DNA of 64,000 bases from Brachypodius melanocephalos (taxonomy: Eukaryota > Chordata > Aves > Passeriformes > Pycnonotidae), in contig VZSR01003807.1 in NCBI GenBank assembly GCA_013398615.1, positions 6,328,935-6,392,934 on the forward strand. Direction: 5' to 3'. The notes below the pieces were generated by a model. That model worked only from the letters and a program-made list of their open reading frames with translations. It ran no database searches and had not been told where the DNA came from. Position numbers and translations under genes: made by a program. Shown here piece after piece: positions 8,926 to 21,800 of this stretch (positions are counted from its first letter, which is position 1; each line of letters opens with the position of its first letter).

Positions 8926-11900
8926 GAAAACTAATTTACCCTAGTTCACTATCAAATGCCATTTTTCCACTCCTCTTCTACTGAGCAGTGCATAAAACTT
9001 CCTGCTAAATAATTAAACCACCTCAATCCTCCTAAGACTGCTTAATTTTTTTTTCCAATTTTTCTAACTTATATTACAGCAAACCACTTTGCAATATGTG
9101 CCAGGATTTCAGAAGAGCAAATTCTATGATCTCCACCTCATGTTCCCTGTACAGTACTAAAATTTTGTATTTACTCTTCATTTAAATTGTATCAGCCAAA
9201 AAGCACCTTCACAGCTGCTACAACAAAAACTCCATACAGCAAAATGCAAAGAGATTAATGCATGTAGTCTTTTCAAAAAACTACAGAGAATAAATTTTAA
9301 AAAACAGTATTTAAAACAAATGTTCCACATTGTCACCCCAGTACTTCATTTCAATAAAGTATTTTGTATTCTAACTAATTTATCAGTGTCTGAAGCCTTG
9401 ATAAAACACACAATGACCACAATTGCCATTTATTACTCCAAAGAAGCAAAGTATTATAACAATTACCTTAAAATTCAAAAGTGCTACAGAAAAACTTGTC
9501 TGCATCTTCACGAGGCATAAAAGGACTTATGGGTCATCACTCAATGCTTGCAAAGTTCAATTATTTGTTGGCAGCATGCAAAACTTGGGAAATTCTTTTA
9601 ATTTTTTCTACTGTACTTTTACAATAGGCAACTAATATGGCTTCACTGACAACTGAACATATGAAAAATCTATCATATGAAGGTCTCATTCCAATCATCA
9701 CTTGAAGAAGAAAAATCCACTAAAGAGCTCAAATATGTCAAAAGATTATTAATAAACTCAAATTAACCTTAAGGAAGACTGAAGTGACATGACTGAAGAG
9801 GCCTTTTGAGGCTTCTCTAGTAAAGACAGATGAAAAGTCCCAGTCCTTGATGTTGCAAGAAACTACAAAAAGGACTCAGGATCCATCTCCAGAGGCAAAC
9901 TTAAAGGGACTGAAAGTTACTTTGATAGACACAAGCCTAAGAACCAGACACAAAACACTGCTGTCAGCCATGGAAGCCAGGATCATCCAGAATTTTGTTA
10001 GAAATATTCTTAGAATATTGTCAGAAAATTACATATGCAAGTATGTTTATATGGTGGTTTGTTTTTTTTTTTTAAAGCATGAATGCAAGAGTGAACAGTC
10101 AAGACTACCAGTAATTAGACAGTAGAAGAAAAGGGAGCAAAGGAAACTGCTGGCAGCAACATTTTGGCTTCATTCAAAGACTCTGGCATAAAAATAAAGG
10201 CAACACAGCATTACAGAAGTAATCAGAAAATCTTATTCAAGAAATTAATTACTGGAAGAAGGAAAATTCAACACTGGTGACTCAGAGAAATATTTCTTCC
10301 TAAAATCATTAATATCAGAGTTTAATTACAAAGGAAAACTTTTAAATACTGGAGTGCAGTACAATATAAAGTTATTCTTGTAGAAATGTCCATTTACTTT
10401 TAGTTTTACACACTGCTTCTAGCTATTAAAAAAACCCAAAAAAACAAAAAACAACCCCTTCATTGTGACTTTACAATGCTGAAGAGAGACAGAGATCCCA
10501 GTGCTCATTTATGCCAGAAATACTAAGTAACCGGAAGAATTAATTAGCTGTGTTCTTTTTCAAAGAGTATTGGCATGATCCCCAGACAACTTAAAAGGCC
10601 TGGCAATTGTATCATGATGGAGCTCCTGTTGAAGCTTTATTCTGTGAAAACTATTGAAACCAAAGTAAACAATGTGTCATCTCCCAAAGACTACTCAGAA
10701 CTATGAGACACAAAATAAACTGCCTCTCTTGTTTATGAAAATATTCAAAGACAACTTAATGTGAAATATAATTCAGATGCCAAATACTAGGCTGTTATAG
10801 TGCTGGACCAGTGCTAGCTAAATACATAATTTTTCAAGCCTCCTTTCTTCTGACAGAGCACATGTTTAACATATCACAGACAATTCTTCAATACAAACCT
10901 TAACTTAGTATCACATTGACTTTCCACAAAACACTTATAAAGCAAATGTTCTTCAGAGTAGATTATGCCAAAATGGATTTTATGAAATGATTAAACCTGA
11001 CAAAATCTAAACAAAGAAGCTTACAGACTAGAACGTTATCTGCACTTCTTGTTCATTACTAATTTTTTCCTACTGCAACTTCACATAGAGTTCATGCCAC
11101 AATAAATATCAAAGGTAATTGTGCAGATTTTAACATAACTGCTGTATTTAATAATTTCAGTTGAAGTTACGATGCACTCATTATGACTGAAGTCCCATTT
11201 ATGGTCAGCTACCATTTGGGAAACAGCCTTTGTGCATTCAAGAGAACAGCTTTTGGAAATATGCAGAACACTGCCACAGTAACCAGCACGCCCTTCACTT
11301 TCTCCAAACTCAAATCAATGCAGCCTTTATATCTCCCTTGTTAGTTCAGCCACATCTAATAAGTAACTTGCTCACGCTTTTCTGTGGTTTTAATCTGATC
11401 ACCTCTGATCTGTGTTTTACCCACCTGGCTAAAATGCTGTAAAAGTAATCTATCTAAAAGCTTATTTTAGAAATCTGGCTGAGAGTGAGATTCACTAAGA
11501 GAGTGAATGCAGAAACAAGAGAACATGTTCTTGTAGCATTAACGGTGCAGGTTACAGACACTGTGAACAAAAAGACTGCTGTAATGACAGGAAATCAGAT
11601 GCAGCAAGTTGCAATGTAAGCCTGGTAGTGGTTGATAAACCAACAGCAGAAACACACAAGAAATTATAAAGATGACTGAAAAAAACATAAACCCAACAAA
11701 AAACCAGAAAGAAACCACCAGTCCCTTTATTCTTATCTCAAGCTGCTTCATCAGGACTAAGATACACAGACTATGTATCTGTGCATTGGGTAACTCCAAA
11801 AAAGTAAAATCATCTTCACCCCTCCTCACTTCATGCTTTCATCAGTAATACCTTCTACCTTCCCCCATATATTTAGCTACATTTTTTCCTGTTATCTTAT

Positions 11901-13526
11901 CCAAACACCTATCCAGGCACCAAGCCAACAAATATTAAGAAACTTCTATGGGCTCTTTTTTCAGCCAGACCTCAGTTCTGATGTTTCACTCCAATAATTC
12001 GACTAAAGACTAACCTTAGGTCACTTTCTATTGAGGGTTTCTTTACACTGAATTGTGTGAATGACAAAGTATAGCTGATATTAATATTGCTAGCATTTAT
12101 TTCAGCTTTCTTTAAAAAATATAATTTCCTTTCCAGTCTACAAGACTGGCAATCACATTATAAATACATGAATTTCTATCCACAGAAGACCCCTTCTAAA
12201 CAGGATCTCCATTCCTCTGACAGTAACAAGCATTGCAAGCTTATTGAACACTCCCCTTACAATCAGAAGTATGTTTTTATATCCCTATTCCTGGGGGGGG
12301 GAGGGAAGAAAAAAAGAAGAACATAAGACAATAAATGCCATACTGTTCTCTTGCAACCTACCTCTCCAACCTCTCACATGCCAATTTCCACACCTGTTCT
12401 TCCTTTTCTTCCTCACTTATAACTGCACATTCTTGTTAAACTTGAGACTAGAAACTTCCACTGTATGGGTGCCTAGCAAATGGAGGAGGGGGAAAAATTA
12501 AAGAGCTACCACTGCATGTAAGACTAAACTTCCTTAAAGAAATTGGTTCCCAGCTATATACAGGACAGCACACATTTAACTATGTCACTGACACCTTGCA
12601 GGCAGGAAAAAAGAAAAAACTAAGAACAACAAAACTAAAATTGTATGGTTCTCTGAGAAACTACAATACTACTACTAATAAAAAAAGTAGAAATTAAACA
12701 GCAAGAAACAATGAAATTCTTTTCTCCCCATCTAGTCCTAATAGACTTTTTCTGAAAGCCTACATGGAGCCAAATATCAGGCAGCCTAAATAAACACACT
12801 TTTTTTCTCAAAATTAACATTTAGAATAATTTTGTAAGAGAAAATATGTAGAAACAAGAACATTCCACCCCAGCATCCCATATTCTTTCTGCAAAAGAGA
12901 TTAAGTGGTGACAGGACAAAATCTTAAAGCTTACACTAACATCACTAACGCCTTAAATGCATATTTAAAAAAAGAAGTGTGAGAACTGGACGATGGAAAC
13001 AGCTTTATTAAATATTCATAGTAGAATTTAATTGTTCTAATATATTACTCAGCTTTTCCATGGCTAATTTGAACCATTTCAACAGTTCTCCACCAGTATC
13101 TCCACTTAAAGAATAGTATTATCAAATCCAGATGTTATACTTTATTTGTTACCAGCCACCTCTTAAATAAATAAAGAATGAATAAATTTAGCTCATCACA
13201 GTTAGTTTCCTGTCTCATCCTCAACCTACTGCACAGTGATTCTTCTTTGTAACTGTTTGCCAGATTTCTACCCTGCACTGTTCTGAATCCAAACAAGAAC
13301 ATGAAGGACATAGATCTGACTTCATTGCATGACCTTAAAATTGAAAAAAAATCAGAATTGCAAGTAAGCATCATTAAGAGTTTTCCCCAAGCACATTACT
13401 GAATTGGATCAAACTGAAACACTTCTATTAAATAATTAATGATGAGCAAGGTCAGAGGAAAATGGCAAACTCTCAAACAGTTCAAAGAAATAATCTATTC
13501 CTATGGAAAATTTATTTTAAGTACCG

Positions 13527-13572
13527 TACCTGGAAGCAATTCCTACCTGGAAGCAATTCCTACCTGGAAGCA
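13527..13572. repeat. 17-bp tandem repeat, 2.7 copies
   Basis: TACCTGGAAGCAATTCC at 13527-13543 and 13544-13560, then TACCTGGAAGCA at 13561-13572. The copies are identical where they overlap, which suggests a recent local duplication. Confidence 0.9.
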
Positions 13573-14001
13573 CAACGTGGTATTTTTTCTTCCTCCAAAT
13601 TCATTACAAAGAGTAATTTCCAGAATAAAAAAAATCATTTAACACATTTCATAATGTCTTTAAAACTCCTGGCCGGAATAACAATGTATATTAACGGGTC
13701 CCACAGCAAAAGCGTGCACACATGAAACGTTTAAAGAGGTTTAATCTGTCAGGTATTTCCTTGGAAACTATGAGCAGTTACACAATTTCTTTTTCAAGGG
13801 AAATTAGTTGGGGTTGTACTTTTTTCATGTTGAGCAAATTTTTTAAAAAAAGAGTTTTGTTTCGTTTGACTGTGAATTTTTATTTCTTGCTAGTTCAGTA
13901 ATGCTAACACACACATTAAGGGATTCTATTAATGGATTTTACCTAAATTTGGGCTGGATTTTTTTTCCCCTTCCCTTTAGAGAATTAATTAAAAAGCCAC
14001 C

Positions 14002-14077
14002 TTCCTTTACTGCAAGTAAACTCTATTCTGTCAATTCTATTCCTTTACTGCAGGTAAAGTCTATTCTGTCAATTCTA
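14002..14077. repeat. 38-bp tandem duplication
   Basis: Units 14002-14039 and 14040-14077 differ at only a few positions (GCAAGTAAACT versus GCAGGTAAAGT in the middle). The second unit creates GCAGGTAAAG, a donor-like word on the plus strand, which is antisense to TAB2. Confidence 0.9.
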
Positions 14078-15572
14078 TCAAAGCATAGCTGACCTTTCCA
14101 GAGCTCAGCAATATGTTGGCCAACCTCACACATAAGCATGTTAAAAATGAGGTTTCTCAGGTCACTGTAAAAATTTCCTCAGGAATATGGTTTCATTAGA
14201 GAAAAATCTATCACAACAGTTGAGCTTACTGTTAGCAGTTGGCAGTTTGAGATTTGACCTGCATTCTTTGCACAATATGTTAACAGCAGAAATCCAGATC
14301 TGAAAGCTCTGAAATTTTTAAAAAGGGTTTAATTCATTTTTACTGGAGATGAACTAAAGGTGAGGAAAGCAAAACAACTCTAAGAGAGCTGAGAAGGCAT
14401 TTTCAATTCTTCCTACACTTATTCTCCAAGGCACACCCAACCATTCAAAAGCAACACTTCTCATGTGCTCTCCTGCCCACACAGTCCTCATTCTCGTAAG
14501 AGCCCTAAAGGCTCTACCATTCGCTACCATCGCTACCCATTAAGTTATACTGGAAATACATGAGAAGATAAAAATCAGATTTGTGAATTACATGTGTACC
14601 TTAAATACAGTACTTGATGTTACTCAGAATTAAAAGGCCAAGAACATTATAAATCTATCCTTATGAACCATTTTCTTCATCTTAGAAGCAACCATATGTT
14701 TTGTATGGTCATGTAAAACCTGTTTCATGGCAATTGTAGGATGGCACATGGAAATGAAATACACAAAGCTAAAATTGCATTGCATAATCCAGTCAGTGTA
14801 TTTTTAAAACTTGTATTAATGAACTCCACAGTAACTCGAAATTCTGCCTTGCATTAGGATTCCAGTCCTAACATTCTTCATGTCAGTTTTACCTAGATAA
14901 AAAAAACTCTCTACCTTTAAATAGATTTAGTCCCTTTTTTATTATGCAAATATGTACATTTGCTTCCTTTTGTCAGCTTCCAAATGAATGAAAATCCCAT
15001 TATTAATTCACAGAAAGGTCAAGTAACAAGTATTAATCTTCATATCCCCAACTTAATTGTATCAGATTCTTGCACAGATTAACAATATGAGAAAGCTGTC
15101 AAGTATTTTTTTTCCTTCTGCATACTTAATTTCTACTGTTGCTGCAGTGTAAAGCTTTCATAAAGATAATCCTCCATGAACTCTCTGAAGTCAAAAGCAG
15201 GTGTGGCTATTTTGAAGAGTACGCACTATTCCCAGTGCAACTGTTCTAAGAGTTGAAGGAAGAGAAAAAACTTAAGACAATAAAAATGCCAATCAGAGAA
15301 AGAGGCAGGAAAACCACGCCTATATGATCAGCCCTCATTAAAAAAAAATCTTGAAAAAGTAACTGAAAACGTCAGTCTACAAAGACACATGATTAAACTT
15401 TTTTTTCTTTAATTCACTTAACTGTATCTCTTTTAAAAATCTGCTTTCGATTGATGACTGACAAAAAGATACAAAGGCTGCCTAAAACTAAGCAATGATT
15501 TTAAACAACCAGTTTAAATCTAACTAGATGCTATAATCTCTCACAGATTCTCTGACCACAATGTGCACTAAT

Positions 15573-16380
15573 GTAAGAACATAAATATCCTACTGAGTCA
15601 AAAAAGGGTCGTTTTAGCTCGGTGTTGTTTGCAAGAGTGGCAACAAAAAGCAATATTCAGGAAGAACATGTAAGCCTAAGCCTTTTTTGAGCACATTCCT
15701 CTCATTCTCTCTGTGTGTACAACTGTGTGATTGAGGAAACTCGAGAGCAGTGCCCTGTCTATTCTCTTTATAAACCTGTTGACGATGTATTCATCAAATT
15801 CCTTTTCTTAACCTACTGAAATTACCTGCTCCTTCAACACACTGTGGCAAAGAATTCCAGAAGTTTACTACTCTTTGCATTTTGAAATAATAATTCAAAA
15901 TCAATCAAAATTTTTTCTTTAGACTTTTTTCAAACTTCTTGTCCTACAGGTCCTGAGTGGCACATAATTCCAAGCTGCAGGATTTCATAACAGTTGTGCA
16001 TTCATCACCTGCATTAATTTTCAAGCTTCACTCATAAATCTTCCTATAATCTTCACCTCTCCAAATGGGTAAGTCTGTCATCTTAATGCCTCCTTGGAAG
16101 GCAAGGGCTGTTGTCTTGATTAAAAATAAAATAACACCTTCTCACTACCTTCTCTAACCCCAGCATATGCTCCCTGAAATGCAGGGACTGTAGGCCTCAG
16201 TACTCAAGGGGATGGCTTACCGAGGCTTTACACTGGAACAACACCATTTCTCATGGCCTTGGCATCTTTCTGATGATGCCCGATGGCTCTGCTGGCTTTT
16301 CCATCTGCTCCTGAACATTGCACCAGAAGTTTCAAGTAACTCCTCACAAACTCAAGACTACGCTTCTCAGTTGCAATGAG
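15573..16380 (-). mobile_element. Ancient, heavily diverged CR1-like LINE remnant
   Basis: The plus strand follows the order of words known from old amniote CR1-like elements in antisense: AAGAACAT..TACTGAGTCA, then GTGGCAAAGAATTCCAGAAG, later AATCTTCACCTCTCC, and finally CAGTACTCAAGGGGATGGC..TACC with a TTTACACTGGAAC segment. This matches the C-terminal ORF2 to 3' region of such elements read on the minus strand. Divergence is high, no frame survives, and the exact ends are uncertain. Confidence 0.65.
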
Positions 16381-17260
16381 TTATGAATGCAGTACCTGTG
16401 TGCAAGACAAGGCTTATTACACACCACAAGACTACATACTAGAACTTTGATAACCTATTCCTCTTTTTCCCACCTATACCTTTCCTTCTCCATATCTAGT
16501 ACCGTGACCATCATTAGCTTTGAAAGTCTTAAAAATTTTCCAATATTTTACTACATCCTAGTTTGTTGAGCAGAAGACAGCTTGGTAAAATCTACAAAGT
16601 GAAGAAGAATCAGCCACAGCCAAGGAAGTCCGGCACACCTCAGAGTCAGAGAAGTGTGAAGTTTGTGATACAAAGCCTGATGTAACTGCTGGCTGTGACC
16701 ACAGTAACAAGTAGGATAACAAGCACCTGAAAGTGTTACTTTGTTTATTGCTACGCTGGCTTTCATGACTTGTACTACTCTGCATACAGAACAATTCTAA
16801 AAAGCTGGTTGAGCTGCCTCCGGAGCAGTTTGTAATGTTTCAGGTTTTACATCTGACCAGTCCAAATCAGATGAAGGTCTCCCTTGAATAAACTGCCCCA
16901 AAAAAGCAGTAGATATTCAAGGACCTCGCCAGTAACCAATTGCCAACAGCAGCAATAAAATGTATGTGAACGACAAGTTCTTTGAGTGGCATCAGGAACC
17001 TCTGCAATAGCTGACTCTGGGCCAAAGGGGACTTCCCTGCAGCCTAAGTACACAGAAGCCCATCTCAAAACATCTTGGCTCCAAACACCCTTTCAATAGT
17101 ATGAAACCACATTCCAACTAGACCTGGATCTGCAGAGCTTGCAGACTTCTGGCTCCACCACTGAAAACCACAGTCCAGCACAACTGGCTGCTTCAGAGCT
17201 GTCAATCTGGACTCTAGAATCATCAATCCCATTATAGTTTCACTGAACCCAGGGAAGATT
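16381..17260. other. Intron segment with a GC-elevated, weakly gene-like block (about 16,560-17,260)
   Basis: From about 16,560 on, the base composition is more balanced than in the flanking intron. One plus-strand frame reads EEESATAKEVRHTSESEKCE and on for about 40 codons before a stop, and the same frame later has NSKKLVELPPEQFVMFQVL, but it is interrupted by several stops. I do not recognise any protein. It could be a decayed retrocopy, conserved noncoding DNA or chance. Confidence 0.25.
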
Positions 17261-18656
17261 CAGCTTACACTTGCTAAGCTCATATTTCATTTAAAAATCT
17301 TGGCATAAATGAAACAGACATCTCATGAAATGAGAACCATGACTCGTAGCAAACTACACATTTAGCCATAGCTTTTGACAGTGATTTCCCAATTTAAAAG
17401 CAAGATAAGACAGAACACACACTAAATATCAAACCTTTCAGTAAGAGATGCACAATTACTGCTGAAGAGCCATGATGGGACATCAGTGGATAGAAATGGG
17501 CACATAGGAAGGACATGATGCTTTTTGTTCTTAGAAGATCACATGACTAGGAATGTCTCTGGGTTTCTCAATGTAGAGCTCTAATCAAAATTATACATTA
17601 ACAATTTTTTTGAAAACAGGAATATGAATAAGAGAAATAAATTTAGATTGAAACAACTTGAAATTGCATTTAACCAAGCAAAAAGAGACTCAAATGCACA
17701 CTGAAATACTGAAGTACAAAAGCACAAGTGAGTTTCATACTGAAACTCCATATACCTTAGCTTTCATTCTGAAGAGAACAGCAAAAAGTGTCACTGCTTC
17801 AATTCAGAACTAAGTAAGAGTGCTGTTAAACATTACACCCTTTCCTGTGACTCAGAAGACTGTATGAGAGAAACACTTCAAACACAGCTGGTCTGAAACT
17901 GCACTAACTCTCAGATTTATCCATGAAAAAAAAAAAGTATTCAATTTCATTATTATATTGCCAATTCAATGATGAAAGAACTCAAAAGGCTAAAGAAATG
18001 CTAAGTTACATGCATGATATATAATGACTTTGTTCTCATTTATAGTGACCTTTATAGTGACCTACAATTGTTGAATGCAAAATTATCCTGTTGTCACGTT
18101 TCCACAACTGTGGAAAGTCTGAGAGTCAACTTTGTGCCCTTTTAGTATGTTCCCAATGACAATACTGCCATATTTTGTTAAAATTCATATGAGAACACAA
18201 ACACATTGTGCCACGTTTTAGCAGCTTGCCAGGAAGTTCAATTTCTGATATGTGTTTTGGGTTACACAGTTCACAGCAGGAAGCTCTGAAAAGCCTCTGT
18301 ATCCAGGCAAATGGCTGAACTTCAGCAGTTCAATACAGAAGCCAACAACAGCATTTCAAATCTCAGAGCTTGCATTATGTAACTCAATCTTCCAGTGGTT
18401 TTGCTGATGACTAGATTGGTATTTGAAAGACTTATTTCTGTGTTTCATACTGATACTAAAGCAAGTACCCCTAAAAATGCTGAGAAGTTCCATTATCCTA
18501 GAACTCTAAGCCAGAAATGAAGCTAATCAGAGACCAAGGGACATGACAGCATTTTTGGAAAAACATTCCAGGATCAAAATATCTCAATAATTGCCCATAG
18601 CCACAGCCAAAAACTTCTGAAGATGAGTTAATAATTTTAAACTAGAAGAGCATATA
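17261..18656 (-). other. TAB2: TAB2 first intron, unannotated stretch
   Basis: AT-rich intron. The only structure noted is a 12-bp tandem duplication, TTTATAGTGACC, at 18039-18050 and 18051-18062. No gene or repeat family was recognised. Confidence 0.6.
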
Positions 18657-18840
18657 TTTAGATTAGATGTAAGGAAGAAATTATTTATGTTGACGGTGGT
18701 GAGAGACCAGATCAGGTTGCCCAGGAAAGTTGTGGGTGCCCCTCATTGGCGGTGAACAGGTTAGGTGGAGCTTTGTGCAGTACGAACCTCTGAAAGGTGT
18801 TCCTTGTCTTACAAGCCCCTTCAGACCTAAAACATTCTGT
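18657..18840 (+). mobile_element. CR1 LINE 3' end fragment
   Basis: The plus strand carries the typical CR1 3' segment: TTAGATGTAAGGAAGAAATT, GGTGGTGAGAGACCAGATCA, GGTTGCCCAGGAAAGTTGTG, then TTCAGACCTAAAACATTCTG at the end. It is 5'-truncated and diverged, and lies antisense to TAB2. Confidence 0.88.
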
Positions 18841-21800
18841 ATCGGTGGTGTCCAAACCAAGGATAATTAACTGGATTTCGATGCAGTTAAGTAGTGCCTT
18901 TAGAATTTTTCTTTCCTACAATTACACGATGTTGCTGAAGTCAGGCTGTATGGCAAATTAAATGCATACAATTACGTTAGAAAAAATACAGAAATCCCAG
19001 TAGTAATAAGGCATGCCAGTTGTTGTCTTACTCACATTATATGATGTGTCCTATTTTCTAGTATGGGCGTTACATTTTTCACTAGAGAAAAGAAATGGCT
19101 CGTGTAGAATATAGGCCTAAAATGTGAGAGCACACCTAGTATATACTTCAGTGTATAAAAAGTGAGATTTTGTGGGAAAAAAAGCTTGTCCCAAATAATT
19201 TCAAAATTATGGTGAATGTATCTTTTTGCTTTGACTGAAAACATTAATTTATAGGAAAAACTCCTAAGACATTTACATCTTTCTTTCTTAGGCAAACAAA
19301 ACATACAGGTTATTTCCTGATTTTACAAGGATGATTTTCTGTTTCCCTGATTTCATGGAACCATTCTCTATTCTTTACTTTTTAACTTAAATTTCTATAT
19401 TCTTAGTTGTGCAAGCCCCATCTATACAGTGGGTCATTTTGGCACAAACTTGTCACTGCAGCACAGCCCAGCAAGATCGGCGTCCACTGTCAGAAAGCAA
19501 AGATACAGGAAGCAAAGATCTGCAAGTCATACTCCAAGAAAACCTGGTTCTCAAATGTTTGTGTGACTATAAAGAGAAACAAAGCACACATTTCAAGTTC
19601 AGGTCTAGCTGCACCTCTGACACTCTCTGCAGTTGTTCGAAATTGGAATCAAAACATACACGCTCTTATTTGCAAGATGTTTCTATTTGGCACGTATGGT
19701 CTTTTTTTTTTTTTTCCCCCCTGTTTCCCTTATGTCTCTTGAATGTGACTAAACGAGGTAAGTAGGTAACTTAATTGTGGTTCACACAAGCAGACGGAAC
19801 AAATTCAAAAGGTGTCAGTATAGGCCCACCTGGGTTACCAACATGAGTGGCCAGAAGTTGTCTAAAGGTTGACAGTTCAGTCCATCCTCTTACTGAGGAC
19901 AGAATTTAAGGTTAACTATAAGGATCTAAGAGAACATAAAGGACATAAGGCTAACTCTTGCCATAAGTAGGAGCTGGAGAAAAATAATCCAGGTCTGGAA
20001 AACTGATTTGGAGGAAACTACGATCCGCATTAAGTCTTCACTACCACCTACATCTAGTCTGCACCAAGACTTAAAATAATATTGTTTTCTTAGTAATTCC
20101 CTGAATAGAGCCAAGAGATTTCTCCATCCTTCATTTGTTCTGTCGTTCTAAAGGTTGTTACTACCGCAGGAAGTGCATCACTACTGGCAATGCTTTTGAA
20201 TGCAGTTGTCATAGCACCAGCAGAAACCTCCTCAGGCCACGGAGGAAAACATATTATTTTACTAAGTTTCTAATTCGGACAATGAGATACAAAAACATTT
20301 CACACAGCAAGAGAGGCCTCTAGCTTGAGGAATTCTCATTTCCAAATTTTAAAACTGAGCTTCTAATTGTAGGTATATTAGAAAAACAAGAATAATAGAA
20401 GAAAGTATTCTAAATTCTCATTTCCCGCTACAATAAGGCTACTATGAACAATAAAATTGTTATGAATATTGCTGCTGGGACTTTGCCCTTGCAGCTATGT
20501 TATGTACTGTTCATCACATTCTACAAATGAAAAGCCAGACCAATGCAGTAACTAAATAAAAGGCTTCAAAAAAGCATGACTGTACCAAAGGCAAATAACA
20601 GTTGTTACATGTAATGTAATGTAATTACATGTAACTGTAATGCCAGTTCAGTCATATAATGACAGCCAAACTCTAGTAGTAGCACCTTTTTAAAATATAT
20701 TTTGTTTTCCATTAATTATTTTTCATTTGTATTTAAACCAGTGTGTACTGTTCAACAATTCATATATCTGCTAGAAAGTAGCCTAAAATAATGGTGACTT
20801 AACTGAGAAAAGGCTTTCAATACACATAAAATAACATTACTTTTGCAGAAAAAAAAATCAAAAAGCACTAGGAAGTTAAGAGTAAAAATATTAGTAATAT
20901 CATAGTTAAGCCTGATGTGCTTTCACACACACATCGCTCAAGTCCTGCCTAACATCCTGCAGGAACTCCACAGTACTGCCAGGAAGAGAGCTGCACACTC
21001 TGAATTTAACACACTGGAACGCAACCAAAGAGACAATTTCTCTCTTATCATACTCCAGCTCATTCATCATCTTTCTCTTGTATTGCAGTAGGCAAAACAC
21101 TACATTTCTGAACTGTATCATCTTCCAAACACTCTTATCAATGCGGTCTCCTTGCTGATCTCATTTTAAAACATAGCAGCAATTCTAACTTGTTGAAACA
21201 ACAGGAATTTTCCAGGTCACAGGGTCAAAGTCTCTGATTCTCCATATGCTAAGCAGGCACTTTAAGAAGAATATTAACATTTCGCAAAAATTTATAGCAA
21301 GGGCTCTTTCAACACTTGTATACAATGTGCACAAAAAAGCTCCATTCAGCTTGCTAAAGCCACATTCATACAACACTTCACTGTGTGATTCACTGACTAC
21401 TTTGAGAATGTCTGGTTTATACAAAACATCACTCAAAAGAAAAGCGAAAAATTCCTGAGCAGTAAACTGGCTTTAGGGAGATTATCTGCTTAGAGAAAAG
21501 CAAAGATACCAAGGATAGCTTGAGCAATAATATTTTGAGCAAGTCTGTAAGCTATTAGAAGTTAAAAACTCTATGATTTAAGAGCAAAACAACTTCAGCG
21601 CCTTCCATCTTCAGTGCTCTTTCCTGGACAGTACAAGCAGCTACCTGTACACCAAAATGTACCTTTGACACCACACCCAAGTGTAGTTGAAAGCTCTCTA
21701 GTGGAATTTGTGATCCCATTTCCAGGAAAGCCATATCACAAAGCATTTAATGGATCATCAGCAACCCACAGCTGTGTGCACTGCACTAGAAGTGGATGAA

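Larger units (their letters stand above)
8926..15572 (-). other. TAB2: TAB2 first intron, unannotated stretch
   Basis: AT-rich intron without recognisable exons, RNA genes or transposons. It includes a G9 run (12293-12301), a 17-bp tandem triplication (13527-13572) and a 38-bp tandem duplication (14002-14077). Open frames here are short and AT-driven. Confidence 0.65.

Noticed and set aside
19407..19765. Two overlapping plus-strand frames (111 and 118 codons)
   Set aside because: They overlap in different frames, end in a T/C homopolymer and have no family features, so at most one could be real and neither has support.
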